A stretch of DNA of 64,000 nucleotides, from the NCBI GenBank assembly GCA_051294375.1, contig CM119270.1, forward strand, positions 9,239,530 to 9,303,529. The letters are read 5' to 3'. Shown in pieces: positions 41,901 to 54,714 of the stretch. Position 1 is the stretch's first letter. Each line of letters opens with the position of its first letter. Source of the stretch: Paraspadella gotoi. Its lineage: Eukaryota > Chaetognatha. Both the position numbers and the translations under genes were made by a program. A model generated the notes under the pieces. That model did not search any database and had not been told where the DNA came from. It was given only the letters and a program-made list of their open reading frames with translations.

Positions 41901-44900
41901 TCATCCCTGGCTGCTTGGATCATCAGAAGCGTAGCCGGAGGGAGTGGGCGCCGGAGAATTGAAGAAAGTAGAGGGGTTGCTGGACCCCGCGTTGGCGGAA
42001 GCGCCGCTGCTGCAGCACGAAGGTACGGCGCTGCCGCATCCGGAAGTCACGCCGCTGCTGCTGCCAGAAGGTAAGTTACTCGAGAAACCGGAAGAAACGC
42101 CGCTGGCGGTGGTGGCCGCACCGGATTCGGAGTCGACGCTTGGTCCTGAAATCAAAATACAAATTTATTTCATTAATTTAGATTAATTCCGTTTGAACGG
42201 AAATTCCATTTATTTGAAATTTTGAAGGCTTCAAATTGAACTGCAAAGAACGCTCTAAGGTCACGCGTTTACCGCGAGAGTAAAACTTACCCTTCTCCAA
42301 CGGCGGGCGGTTTTCCTCAATGGATTGACCCTCGTTTGAATCCGCTGGGGGGCCACTTTCATCTTTTTTCTTTCCGCCTGATCGGGTGAGGACAAAAAAA
42401 TTAATTCCCTGACAGAATGATGCGCGCGTAATCGGGGCGGGGGGCGTAATCGGTGATCCAAGGTACAATTAAAATAGAGAATATGAAATTGACATTTACC
42501 TGGCAAATTCAAAGTTCGCTCAAACGCCTTGAGTTGTCCCATGAAGTTAAAGTTGGGAAAGATATTGGGTTTGTGTTGCCTTGATTGGAAAATTAATTAT
42601 ACTAAAGTAAAATATTCCTATAAAATAACATCGCTTTGTGGTTAAATTAACGGTCAACTCGGTTAAATAAAAAATTTAATGGAGAAGTTGACATATTTCA
42701 AAACATCAAAACAGGAAATAAAACAAAAAAATGGCAAAAAAAGCAAGCGTTCCAGATGTCTACTTACTTGACGAAATCGAATGAGCATTCGAGACAGAGG
42801 CGCCTCTTCATCATGAAATAAGCGACGGTGATGGCGACAGAACGAGAGATCCCCGCCAGGCAATGGATCAAGACTCCACAATTGTTCGCCATGGCTTCTT
42901 CTGGATGAGGGGAGTAAAGAAAACTCATTTTAGCTTTTCAATCAGCTTGCAATCTTCTGTCCTTCCAACAGGTCATCATTTAGGGGGAAACTAGCTCGCG
43001 TCCAATTATTAGTGTACGTATATAATTATAAAGACAAATAAAAAAAAAACAATTTAAATCACCGATAAACTCGAAAGCCTTGGGGAAGTGCGCCTCCACG
43101 TTGTGTTCCAAATGATCGCGGATGGGAATGCGGAGATAGCGGAAGTCCGACTCGGCGCCCTCGAAGACGTTGGGAAGATCATGGGTCACGTTTATGATGT
43201 ACCTTTTGTTTTTTGGGTGAATGGAAAAAGATTGATGGGTTAAAATTCAACTTTCTTTCTCTCTCATTGTCTCTCTTTCTCTCTCTTTCACTCAATTTTC
43301 TCTCACGCTATCTTTCTCTATCTATATTTCTCCTTTTCGCTTTTTTTTCTTTCTCTCACTCACCTGATTCCGTGATTGTTAAGAGTGACAAGATCCCTTG
43401 AACTATCGACGTTGCCCAAAAAAAATCCAGGAGTAAGTTCCACTGGGAAAATAACCGTTTGATTTACGTGATGGTCGTTCATAAATTTAGAGTCGGGCAC
43501 TGGACCTGAAATGAATAAGAACAAATCAAAAAATTATGAGAATATAAAAATCGACAGATCAATAAATTTAAAATAAAAAAAGCAACATTAAACAAAAAAT
43601 CTAAGGCGGAAAGATTTTTCAAATCAATCGACTTTTATTTACTTTCTATGGGAAGCGTCCTCTCGAACCCGGCCTCGCCCACGCTTCCGGTAACATTCCT
43701 GCTGAAATTCGATGCTCCTCTTCCTTCTCCGCTGATTTCAGGCCGCTGCCGCGTCGGCAGCAGCGTTAGCGTTGGTCGCTGTTTAGAAGGAGTGATTCTG
43801 ATTGGAGGAAAAGAAAATATGGCGGAAAATTAGATTTCAGCGAAAAAAAAAGTTTAAAATCTCCAAAAGAATTTTCAATTAGGCATAGCTGCATACGATT
43901 TTACTACAATATTTAACGAAAAGCATTATTTTAAGAATAATTTTCATCCCCCCAATCATAATTTCCAAATTTTTAAAACTTTTCACCTCATTACCCTTTC
44001 TTCTTACCTGAGATTGCAGAGGCCGACGACGGGAGCATCGCCCCCAGAATCGGCGGTTTCCGTTTGATCGCAGAATTCCGGGAAATCCGTGTGGAATGAA
44101 GAGTAACCGCCTGAGGGAGTGACGGATTACGAGGAATTAAAGAGGCAAAGTAAAAGGAAAAAGAAGTGGAAATGAAGTGGGAATGAAGTGGGAATGAAGT
44201 GGGAATGAAGTTAGTGGGGAAAAGGGGGCGAGAAGGTGGAAGGGAAGAGGATTTAAAAAGGATTTAAAAAGGAAAAGGGGATTTAAGTGGGAGAGATGGT
44301 GAGAAAGAAAAAAAAAACGAGGGATGAAACAATGAAGCTCGAGAATCAAGAGAGAGGTCAAGAAAAGAAAAGACAAATTTTACCCCGCCATTCGTTACAT
44401 AGACGTATGATTCGTAAACACCTTCAATTTCATCATTCATTCATACATCCATAACAATCAGGTCAATATCAGTATCACTCCAACTCGCTAACCATCTGTT
44501 CCTCCATCCAACACTTTCAATTTCATCATTCATTCATACATCCATCCATAACAATCAGGTCGATATCAGTATCACTCCAACTCCCTAACCATCTGTTCCT
44601 CCATCCAATCTCCTTACCAGTGAGAAAATGCGCGGCGTATCCGTCGTCGACGAACTTCTTGATGAGCAACGCGCTGATTGGCTCCTTCGCTTGAGCAAAA
44701 GTCGGAGGTGACAACGAGGACGACGAAGCGGGAGACAAGACCGCCGCGTCATTTGGGGGTGGGGATGAAACTTGCGCGAGCGTCGGTGGGGATAAAGGGG
44801 CTTCTTTAGAAAGCGTCGGTGGGGATGAGGGAACTCCTTCGGAGAGCCTCAGTGGGGATAATGGCGGTTCTTTAAAAAGCTTCGGTGGGGATGACGGAGA

Positions 44901-47813
44901 TTCATCGGAGAGAATGAGAAAATCAGTTGTCGAGGGAAGAGTCAGATTCGAGTCGATTGAAGGTGGCGCGACGGCAGGAGCCGCTGATGCGTGCGCAGGT
45001 GCCATCGCCGAATCGGCGGGTGCCGTCGACGGGTCGACGAGATTCAATGGCGAAACCACTGCCGGGACGACTGGAGGAACAAGCGCCGGGATGGTCGCCG
45101 ACGATACGCCGGGGAGAGAAAAGTCCGGATGAACAGGAGATGGCCGATAGCCGAGAGTCGATATTTGATGAGGGGCGGATGAGTTGCCGGAGAGTGTCGA
45201 TCGGGAGATCAATAGAGTCGGATTTGGAGAGGTAGATGCATCGACATCGGTGCCAGACTCGATCGATATCTAGTCTCATGAATAAAATATGATGAGTAAA
45301 CTTGAATTTGTTATTACAATTGATCGGTTTCGTTGGTTTTTTTTTTTTTTTTTAAACAATTGTTGATAATTTAGAGAAAATTGAAACTTAGTAATAAAGT
45401 AATTGTAAGTTTGTAAAATAGTAAAGAAACCATCTTCACCTGATCATAGACGACGATGTCCTGACTCTTGACGGAGGCTTCATTTGGTGACAGCAGTCGA
45501 TCCTTCAAATCTGTCGACGCGAAGATCGAAGGAACGCTGAGAGCGCCTTTCCTCAGACGCCTCTGCATCAGCGTGGGTAATGTCACGTTAATCGCTCCCT
45601 GGAGAGTAGTAAAGTATGGGTAAGTTACGTGAGATATCTCTTAAACAATCAAAGGAGAGGTTTTTCTTACTTTGATATGACCCCTCGAATAATCGGCTTG
45701 ACTTCTGCAGTCCAGCAAAATGAGAGACGGAGCGGACGAAGAGGAAGAGACAGTCGTCGTCGTCAAATGAGCTCCGTCGGCGAGTCGTTGTCTCAACCAT
45801 CTGGCGTCCTTGCAAGGAATGTCGGTCTGGGAGGAAATGGAGAAATGCTTAAAAGTTATAGAAAAAATTCTGGAAAACTTTAGGTAAATCTGAAAATAAA
45901 TAATATGAAATAAAATTAAAATAAAAAAAAAAGGAAATGCCAACCTCAGTTCCACCGACCGCAGCCGATGACGCCGCCATGGGCCGAATATGCCCGACGC
46001 CTAGAGGTTCTGGCATCGGAAAACTACCTCCCGCGACGCTGCCTCCACCTATGGCGGCGCCAAAATCGAATACTGGCGGCGCCGACTTGGGCAAAAATTT
46101 CGAAGGACTCAAAATGGGAAGTTCTAGCGACGGAGTTTCGAAAGGCGGTGCCGGTGAAGCGGATTCCGCCGCTGGCGCCGGCGCCGAAATATCTGGACGA
46201 CGTGACGCCGCGGGAGTCCGTCTAGGCGGCACCGGCGGCGCCTCTGACGAGCTGCGACGCTGAGGGGACGCGAATCGCTGCGGCTCTGAAGCAGCGGATT
46301 GTTGGGTCGATCGAGACGAGCCCTGCGGGGTAACATCGGGAGGTAACATCGTAGAAGTTTGAACTGGCTGATGTATTGTTGGCGGTCGACACGATGACGG
46401 CGAAGTCGTCGACGAATAGTCACAACCTCCGGCNNNNNNNNNNCGGCGTCGGCTGAAGAATTTCGAAGAAGAGGAGATTCGCAAGAAATCATTGCCATCG
46501 CCGCGTGAGACGCCGGCGTGGGGGCGCAGGCGAGTGCAGCGATGGAAGGTGGCGCGACGATGGATGCTACGCCTGCGAAAGGCAGCCCGACGTAGCAGGT
46601 TGGCGAGGCGACCGAGGATGGAGACGCGTCTGAGGTTGGCTCGTCGAGGGATTCTTCTACTTCGAGAGGCGGCGATACGGCGCAGCAGATTGGCGCTGCG
46701 TCGGAGATTGGCGCAGCGTCACGAGTTTGGGCGGGGAGAGACGGCGACGCGGCGGAGCAGGTTGGTGCAGCGTCTGTAGTTGGCTCTATGGATGCTCGCA
46801 CTACAAAAGACGGCCGCGCGGCGGTACTGGTTTGCGCAGAGTCAGGAGTTGGCCCGGCGAGAGACGGTGGCGGAGTGGAACAGGTAGGCGCAGCGACGGA
46901 GGATGGCGCAGCGTCAGGGGTTGGCGCGGCGAGTGACGGTGGAGCAAGACAGTTTGGCTCGGGAGACTGAGAAAACTCCCTCGGAAGCGGCGGTGGGGGG
47001 TAGACGGGCTCGGGATGCGATTCGAGGACCGAGGGTTCGGAAGACTCGGAAGACACGGAGGATTGGGAGGAAGGAGTTTGGGGATCGATCGGCGGGAGAG
47101 TTTGATCGCTTTCGTCGGGAAAGTTGTGACTCGATCGTCTGGCCGACGATTGGCGGCGGGGAGACCGATTGACTCTAAATTGTTCCGGTTGATCTTTGTC
47201 GTTGTGTTCTGGCGATGATTTTCTCTCCGGAGTTTCCCCAGATTGATTATCCGGCGACGGTTGATCGAGCGAGAGATTGTTAAAACCCAAGAATGGAATA
47301 TGTTCGGCCGGTGATTCGTCGAGCAAAGATTGCTGACGACGAAAGGGACGAGAAGAAGAGTGCGGAGTCGGAGCGGGAGGGATAGCGAGAGCAAGATCAG
47401 GAACGAGAGCGAGAGCTAGAGCGGGAGCGGGAGTGGGAGCGGGAGCGGGAGGGGTAGCGGGAGCAACAACGGGAGCAAGAGCGGTAGCAAGATAGGGAGC
47501 GAGAGTGGGAACAATAGTGGGAGCAAGAGCGGGAGTGAGAGTAGGAGCAAGAGCGGGAGTGAGAGAGAGATCGGATGGATACGATGTCTGGCGCGGACGT
47601 GGTGAATCGGGAGGAGGCGGAAGTGGAGCGAAAGGTTGATCCGATAGATTAGGATTGGGCAGACGTGATGTTGGGCGCGGACGCGCTGTTGCAAGATTGC
47701 GTAGTTTGTAAGGAGTTTGTTGAGAGCGAGGTACGAAGGGTTCGGACTTCGGAGATTTAATCGGAGCGTTAGCAGGTGGGGTTTCCTCTTTTACATCTGG
47801 TCGTTGTATGGTC
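41901..47813 (-). CDS. MAP-kinase phosphatase of the DUSP6/7/9 (MKP-3) class, expanded
   Basis: Minus-strand exons: 47813-45945 (with a 10-N gap), 45826-45671, 45598-45440, 45269-44618, 44110-44008, 43797-43643, 43505-43364, 43202-43063, 42900-42768, 42579-42500, 42377-42291, 42145-41901. From 45826 on, all joins keep frame. Rhodanese/CH2: [20 protein letters not shown], then the kinase-interaction motif [13 protein letters not shown], then IVVYDQ. About 196 Ser/Pro/Ala-rich residues are inserted before [20 protein letters not shown]. Catalytic domain: [23 protein letters not shown] (general acid Asp), HCLAGISRS (Cys and Arg), [15 protein letters not shown]. The family dephosphorylates ERK in the cytoplasm. 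The long first exon is disordered. A start at 45980 ([10 protein letters not shown]) would give a family-like N-terminus. Confidence 0.88.
44425..44612. repeat. Tandem duplication of about 95 bp
   Basis: The block from catcattcattcatacatc to catctgttcctccatcca occurs twice in succession with few changes. It lies directly downstream of the donor of MKP exon 45269-44618. Confidence 0.92.
46434..46443. other. Assembly gap (10 N)
   Basis: Ten N inside the long disordered exon. The frames on its two sides (…LLRNSSADA before, [12 protein letters not shown] after) differ by one, so the true gap length is not ten, or sequence is lost. Confidence 0.95.
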
Positions 47814-48253
47814 CTAGTGAAATGTCAATAAATAAACTTTAAATTTATCTTTGTGAAAACCGGTTAAAAGACTAATATTAAATTGGTACAACTAATATAA
47901 TAAACATCCGGTCAGTGATAAAGGTTTAATGTATGACGTTTTATGACAAAAAAAATTACCGAAACGATTTATCAAATCTAAATATAAATTAAACATATTG
48001 ATTATCCTATTATATTATGTCACATTCTATTATGACATATCATCTCATATTGATTATAAAAATTAAGCCGTAAATGGTTATATTTTATTTTTTCAAGTTT
48101 TTTTCAAAGTATTTTTTTATGTAAAAATATGGTCCATAAAAGCACGATTTTATTTTAAATTAACGAAATTATCGTTTTAACAAAAAAAAATGTTTGGGAT
48201 CGACGAAGAATACAAACGAAAGCAACATATTTCGATGCAGCCGTCAATCTCAC

Positions 48254-49668
48254 CAAAAACCATCATCAGACTTGGAGCTATCGTATTCTTGAGGTGGAAG
48301 TATCGACGTTATCGAAAGCGACTCGGTCGACGGGGAACTCGAGATGGATTCCGCCGCCTCTAAATACGTCGAGAAATCCGAGGCTTCGGCTCCGCGAATT
48401 CCAAAAAACTCGGGAATAGTAGACCAAAAAGACTTTTTAGGTTTTGTCTCCGAAGTTTTCGTTTTCGTCGTCGGTTTCTGCGTTGAATTCGAACCTTTAG
48501 CGTTTTTGGTCGAGGATTTGTTGGTCGTCGCTTTCGATGAAGAAGTCTTTGAAGAGCTAGTCTTTAAAGACGCGCCCGTTGTGGCTCTTGTATTCTTTGA
48601 AGTTTCCACCGGGGCGTCTGAGGTAACTTTGACGGAAGATCTCGTCGGTCTTGTTGATGCAGTTTTGGTTTCTGTTGTTTTTCTTGACGTTTCTCCCTTT
48701 GTATTCCCAGAAGCTGTCCTTGATAATTCTGATGTTTTCCTTGATGTTTCTCCCTTTGTATTCCCAGAAGCTGTCCTTGATAATTCTGATGTTTTCCTTG
48801 ATGTTTCTCCCTTTTTATTCCCAGAAGCTGTCCTTGATAATTCTGATGTTTTCCTTGATGTTTCTCCCTTTTTATTCCCAGAAGCTGTCCTTGATAATTC
48901 TGATGTTTTGGTTGCAGTTTCTTTTTTTGTATTCTCAGATGTCGTCCGGGAGTTTGACCTTGATAATTCTGTTACTCTTTTGTTTCCATTCCCATTACCA
49001 GAGCTTGACCTTGATAATTCTGTTACTCTTTTGTTTCTGTTTCCATTACCAGAGCTTGACCTTGATAATTCTGTTACGCTTTTGTTTCCATTTCCATTAC
49101 CAGAGCTTGACCTTGATAATTCGGTTACTCTTTTGTTTCCATTTCCATTACCAGAATTAGACCTTAAAAATTCTGGTTTTTTCCTAGGGGTTCCATTTCC
49201 ATTGCCAGAGCTTGTCTTTGATGATTCAGTTGTCTTTCTTGGAGTATTGCCAGTTTTTGAAGACGGGAGCGACGAGGAGACCTTCAAAGAAGGGGGCGGT
49301 GAGGAAACCTTTGGAGACGGTTCGGCCCGAGAGTCTCCCGTCGAAAAAGGTCGCGTTTTCGGCCTCACTGCAGGTTCCGTAGTTTCCGCATGTTCCCCAG
49401 GTTCCGGAGGTTCCGCATGTTCCCCAGGTTCCACAGGTTGCCCAGGTTCCGCATGTTCCCCAGGTTCCGCATGTTCCTCATGTTCCCCAGGTTCCGCAGG
49501 TTCCGTGACAGTCGTTTTTGGAGTTGTGGTGGTCGTGACTATCGTCGTTGTCGTCGTCGTCGTTGTCGTCGTCGTCGTCATTGTCGTCGTCGTTTGTGGT
49601 GTTTCTGATTTGTCGCATGGCGTTGGTGGCGGCGTGGAATCATCGTCGCTGTTCTCACGGTTCGACAT
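48254..49668 (-). CDS. Thr/Ser-rich repeat protein exon, possibly the 5' exon of the MKP gene
   Basis: An open frame of 472 codons from ATG (MSNRENSDDDSTPP) on minus. Order: poly-Thr run, EPGEHAE-type repeats, Ser/Pro stretch, then two blocks of roughly 20-residue repeats (SRSSSGNGNGNKRVTEL; SRTASGNTKGETSRKTSEL), then a Ser/Thr/Lys-rich region and TESLSITSILPPQEYDS. Low complexity suggests disorder. The last codons TTT TTG|GTGAGA contain both a stop (TGA) and a good 5' splice site. Splicing to 47813 restores Trp and keeps frame through the next 1.9 kb, so I favour its being a 5' exon of that gene. A separate intronless gene is the alternative. Confidence 0.6.
48690..49200. repeat. Coding minisatellite with two unit types
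   Basis: In-frame tandem units of about 60 bp: one family around ccttgataattctgatgttt (about four copies), another around cttgataattctgttactct (about four copies). Copies are nearly identical at DNA level, indicating recent expansion within the 48254-49668 frame. Confidence 0.93.
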
Positions 49669-50361
49669 TTTAGTTTGGTAGTTGTAACTTTTTTTTTATT
49701 CGAGAACAATTTAAAGAATTTTAGTTTCGAAGCGCAGAATTGAATTGAAGAATAGAAATTATTTGATTTTTATTTCTCTGATGATTACGATCAGTGTGAA
49801 CAAAAAAACCCAATTACGATAGAATAAAGTATTCGGTAATTTTCTCCTGGAGATTGACTTGGCTCGGTTCACCGAGCTTCAGTTATGGTCAAAGCCTCCG
49901 AGTCAAATCGAGCGAATCAAATCTCACCAAGGTCAGGATACGACAATAGACGAAAAAGCTCAATGAGGACAAGTGCTATTGACCGCTTTTAAAAAAGAAA
50001 TTGAAACTATTGTCACCTGACGTTGTCAACCTGTTGGTCAAATTCGTCGTCTTTTTAGTCGTCGTGACACAATCGTTTTCACTCGAGTGAAAGGATCACG
50101 TTTCTCTTACTCTGGTTCAATACCCGTATTAGAGCAGTCTCATTAACGTTTAATGGCTTAATTTTAATGGTAATACCCTCAAAAAATATTCACCTTAAAA
50201 AATTAATATAACGGTTGTGGAAGACGATGCCACGAGCAGTTCACCGTGCTGCTGATTCTCGGACGAGTAGCGGGGTATGAAATACTACCGCTATACGGTC
50301 AACGAATATCAGCTGAATATATCAATACTTTTTAAAAGAGAAAATTGGTAAGTCACCTTAC

Positions 50362-50462
50362 CCTCCGTGACTCGACGCGATGCTCAAATATGGGTGGGCG
50401 TGGTAACGCGACAGTGTAACTCTGCGTCTAAACTCCTCGTGGAATTTCCTCTTTTCCTCATC
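50362..50462 (-). CDS. Candidate isolated exon, unknown gene
   Basis: A 101-nt open segment encoding DEEKRKFHEEFRRRVTLSRY and then HAHPYLSIASSHG. It has an acceptor-like …ggttctggaag and a strong donor GG|gtaagg. Composition and codons look coding. Its phase would join in frame to sequence at 49687 just before the ATG of the 472-codon frame, but that acceptor has no pyrimidine tract. Family not recognised. Confidence 0.4.
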
Positions 50463-50799
50463 CTTCCAGAACCAGCATTCATTAACGGAGCACGAAACGG
50501 AAAAAATTAATGAAAATAAATTTTTTTTCTCGTCTTCTTTTTTCTTCTTTCTTTCTCCATCTCTAGATTTTTAAGCCGGTTATGAGTCAGTTCTCTTTAA
50601 TTCGCGAGAGAGAAAGAAAAAATGGAGACCAAGATGGAAAAAAAGTGTCTCATTTCAAAAGGGATCGATTGAAAAAAGAAGGGAAAAGGTGAGTTGAAAT
50701 GAATTAAAAAACCTTAAAATGTATAAAATTACAGTACAACTTTCAAAATGTAAGCGTTGTAGAATTCCTTCATTACTTGAAACACTTATCCTAGCTAAA

Positions 50800-50918
50800 T
50801 TATTCCGATGAAAATAGTTTAAAAACAAAAGAAAAGTTAAGGGCGGCTTCGACGACGAAGACGACGCCGACTGAAATGACTCCAAAGATGACGTGGTTTA
50901 GGGTTCGTCCTCGCGTGA
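50800..50918 (-). CDS. Candidate 3' exon encoding a transmembrane segment
   Basis: After an AG acceptor, the frame reads TRGRTLNHVIFGVISVGVVF and then VVEAALNFSFVFKLFSSE before TAA. One hydrophobic helix, C-ending codons. It may belong with the other hydrophobic minus-strand segments up to 54.9 kb. Not recognised; the tract is partly a GTC repeat, so it may be spurious. Confidence 0.3.
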
Positions 50919-51993
50919 CTTCCGACGGAAAGACGAAAAAAGGAGGGAAAATATAGACAATGGAAAAAAAGGGCAAAGTAAAATGGGGAGAAGAGACAAC
51001 AGGGTAAATAGAAAATGTGGAAAGAAAAACTAATATGAAAAAAAAAAAAGAAAATACAATAAAATGAGAAAAAAAAGAATGAAAACAAGACTAAAAGCAA
51101 AGAATTGTTTTAAAAAAATGAAAAAACAATTCGAAGATCCGATTCCGAGAGACCAGTTTTAAAATTTGGTCGTTTGATTTTCGCCAATTATTATTAGGAT
51201 TTAGGATGTTGTGGGCGATTGGTTGGCCATCTAACCTTGTTTAAGAATGCCTCTTGTAAATAAGTGGAATAGAAAAATTACAGTTCCTCATTAAGAAATT
51301 ACGAGAACAACTTTCAAGTTTAATGTTCAAAAACATTGCGAAAGAGAAAAGTTAAATAAAATCATTTCGATTCGATTGTAAAGGAAACCGATTTAAAAAC
51401 AGGGAAGATAAGAATTGAAAATTAATTTAATTAGGATGTTTGAAAAAGGTAAAAAGGGAACCTCGGTGAAAAGCGAATCAGAGATTAATATGATAATTGA
51501 AACTAGAATTATAAATGACGTTTCAGCTTTTTGTAATATAATTTTATCAACAGAAAAATACATCTGGATTTACCTTTGCAAATTCGTTAGTTTATGAACG
51601 AGTGCAAAAAGAAAAAAATGTAATATTTTTTTTTTATTGATTATTTTGAGGACTTTATTATCATAAAAACAACCAGATTCGGTGCCACTACTGTTACCAT
51701 CAACATTAACACGGTCAATTCATGGCCATTGGCAAATAACAAAAGTTTTTTTTCTTCTCACAAATCTTTTTTCCGCTGAAGGATTTGAATGCCTTCGGAA
51801 AAAGACGCTAGAAGTTGCTTCCGGATTGAGTTTGAACTTTACAGACTTTACAAAAAAATAAAAATCATTGTTTCGGAGGTTTTATACTAACGCCATGCAT
51901 ACCGCATTGTTTTGATATTTGGAAAAACAAATTTCCCTTTTTTGATATTATTCTTTTCATCCTTTTAAAACGACATATTTGCAACGATTCCCA

Positions 51994-52120
<127 letters not shown>

Positions 52121-52315
52121 AAAACGACAAGTTTTACAGGATTTACACAAAACCATTTCGTCTGTTTGAAGGCAGGAAGTTGGGAGACGACGACGACGAC
52201 AATTAGGACGACGACAACGACTACGAGGACGACAGCGCAAGTGTCATTCGACGGGTTTATTTAATTCCTCGTAATCACACTTTTCTGGTTTTGCGTGAAA
52301 AGATACCCGGGGTTG

Positions 52316-52316
52316 C

Positions 52317-52402
<86 letters not shown>
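52316..52402. repeat. (GA)n microsatellite, interrupted
   Basis: GA tract with a few extra bases that shift the phase (gagagga, agaagag). Confidence 0.96.
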
Positions 52403-53167
52403 GGGCAGTCAAACCGGAAATCTCTTGCTATGTTGGTCGGTTTTCCGATATGGGAAACAAAGACGTTAAAAATGACAGAAAAAGAAAAATATATAATAAA
52501 TATGTATTGAATTTAATAACAATAGTTCGTTTTGAGATTTTTTTTTTTTTTTAAGTTTTCGTTTTTTCATTCGATAATTTTTGTGGTATTGTGGACGAAC
52601 ATTTTTAGGCTTGTCGCTGCCTCTCTCGGGAAGTAAGACTTTCTTCAATAAGAAAAATAAAAATGAGCATTTAAAATCACGACTATTTTTGTGACTCTCA
52701 GAAATAGGTAAGCATTTCAAAAAGATCTTAAAGAGATAACCTACAGAAATCTTAATATAAGACGCCGACTCGACGAGGATTCCAGTTGGATTTGGCATTT
52801 TGACGAAAAGCGTTAACGACGAACGATTAACCGTAATTGGAACTCAGCGCGAATAATAACGAATTTGAATCGCGAAAAGATAAAAAAAAGGCGGGTACGA
52901 CCGCTGGAACAACTTAAGTCACGAATTAAAAAAACTAGGACGTCGACAACGATGACGATGATTCCAGCAAAGCTTTTACGATCTGGACGAATAACGACGT
53001 AACTGAGGCTGACGCGAACATCGATGACGCCCCCGCAGCTGAGGCCGCCGCCGCCGCCGCCGCCGCAAACGACGACGACCACTCCGTTACTCGATTCGAT
53101 TATCGGAAAACGATTTCCGGTTTTTTCCAGATTTTAAGGTTCAAGGGAAAAATCGAATACGATGGTG

Positions 53168-53168
53168 G

Positions 53169-53212
<44 letters not shown>
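53168..53212. repeat. (TGA)n trinucleotide repeat
   Basis: About 15 tandem TGA units. Confidence 0.96.
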
Positions 53213-53472
53213 TTGACGAGATAATTACTAATAAATGTCAACCATTCAGATTAAAATTTTCCATTTACAGGCTGAGGCGACAACGTTGAATAAGATAAAG
53301 GACTGAGATAAAGGAGCCAAATGCCGAAGGCGAGGAGAATTTCAAGTGCGCACGTCAGCGATGACAGAACGAACGGACGACGAGACGACGACGACGACAG
53401 CACGACGACGACGACGACGAATTGATCGCACTGTAAAATCAGATTACCTACGCGTCTGCCGCCGTTATCCGA

Positions 53473-53489
53473 GGAGAGAGAGAAAGAAG

Positions 53490-53525
<36 letters not shown>

Positions 53526-53612
53526 AGAGGAGAGAGTAGAAGAGGAGAGAGAGATGAGAGAGAGAGAGACAGAGAGAAGAAAGAGAGAGTGAGAGAGAGA
53601 GAGCGAGAGGCA
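53473..53612. repeat. Degenerate (GA)n tract
   Basis: GA-rich with many interruptions; the frames across it are repeat-derived. Confidence 0.93.
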
Positions 53613-54459
53613 TTGAAGATGAAATGGGACTGATGAAACGGACTGACCTGTTATGGCATTACAAGGAGTAGAATTCCATGGCATGGCATGCAATAAATGC
53701 AATGCGTAGTGGTCATTGAGATATGCCTGACGCGAGAGATCATCAAATGTCGTTATTAATTCGTAATTCCAATTTTAAACAATTTTTTTTCCCAAACTGT
53801 TGACTTCAGGCGCCATCGTTAAATCAGTCGTCATCGTTGTCGTCGTCGTTATGGTTATAATTTCAGCTCTTAATAATCTTCTTTTAACGAGTGCGTTTCT
53901 TATATTTTTTAATTTGCAGATTACGCAATTAGCAATTCGAAAAAATAAAAAGGCAAAAAAAAAAAAGGAAAAAAAATCAGGCGGAACTGCGGTCGTGGCA
54001 ATTAAGTCTGGACTTTATATCCGCGATTCAATTAACGACATCCGGGGAAAGAACAACGAGAATGACGACATCCGGGGAAAGAACAACGATGACGACATCG
54101 ACCATTCAGCGACATTAAATTTACATTTAACTTATAAAATTGAAAATTAATTATTTTTATAAATCTCATAAATAAACAAGAATCGATTATTTTAGGTCCA
54201 ACTCGACTAGCGTAAAAAAAACAACAAAAAAACAAACTGTTAGAAATTTGAAAACAGTATGTCTTGTATACAATACACCATATGATTATTTTAAATCTTA
54301 CGATTCTTTCTAAAGTTCAAAATTTCGTTTCAGTATTTTTAAAGATTATTCAAAATTCTGCGGCATCGAGGATTCGAAATATAATTTTGAAGCGAATCGT
54401 TAAAAAAACTCGAGTTTCATTCATTTCCGGCGATGAAAAACTTCGGTTAAATCAATCAA

Positions 54460-54497
<38 letters not shown>

Positions 54498-54714
54498 NNN
54501 NNNNNNNNNNNNNNNNNNNNNNNNNNNNNNNNNNNNNNNNNNNNNNNNNNNNNNNNNNNNNNNNNNNNNNNNNNNNNNNNNNNNNNNNNNNNNNNNNNNN
54601 NNNNNNNNNNNNNNNNNNNNNNNNNNNNNNNNNNNNNNNNNNNNNNNNNNNNNNNNNNNNNNNNNNNNNNNNNNNNNNNNNNNNNNNNNNNNNNNNNNNN
54701 NNNNNNNNNNNNNN
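54498..54714. other. Assembly gap (217 N) beginning in a CT repeat
   Basis: The N run starts directly at the end of a (CT)n tract (54463-54497), suggesting collapse or failure at the microsatellite. Confidence 0.97.

Noticed and set aside
48344-49681. 445-codon plus-strand frame
   Set aside because: Antisense shadow of the Thr/Ser-rich minus frame, which has an ATG, coherent repeat units and a downstream splice site.
53800-54150. Plus-strand frame with Val/Ile-rich helix and a 30-bp duplication
   Set aside because: Hydrophobic part coincides with a GTC repeat, followed by an A-rich run. No exon structure could be supported.
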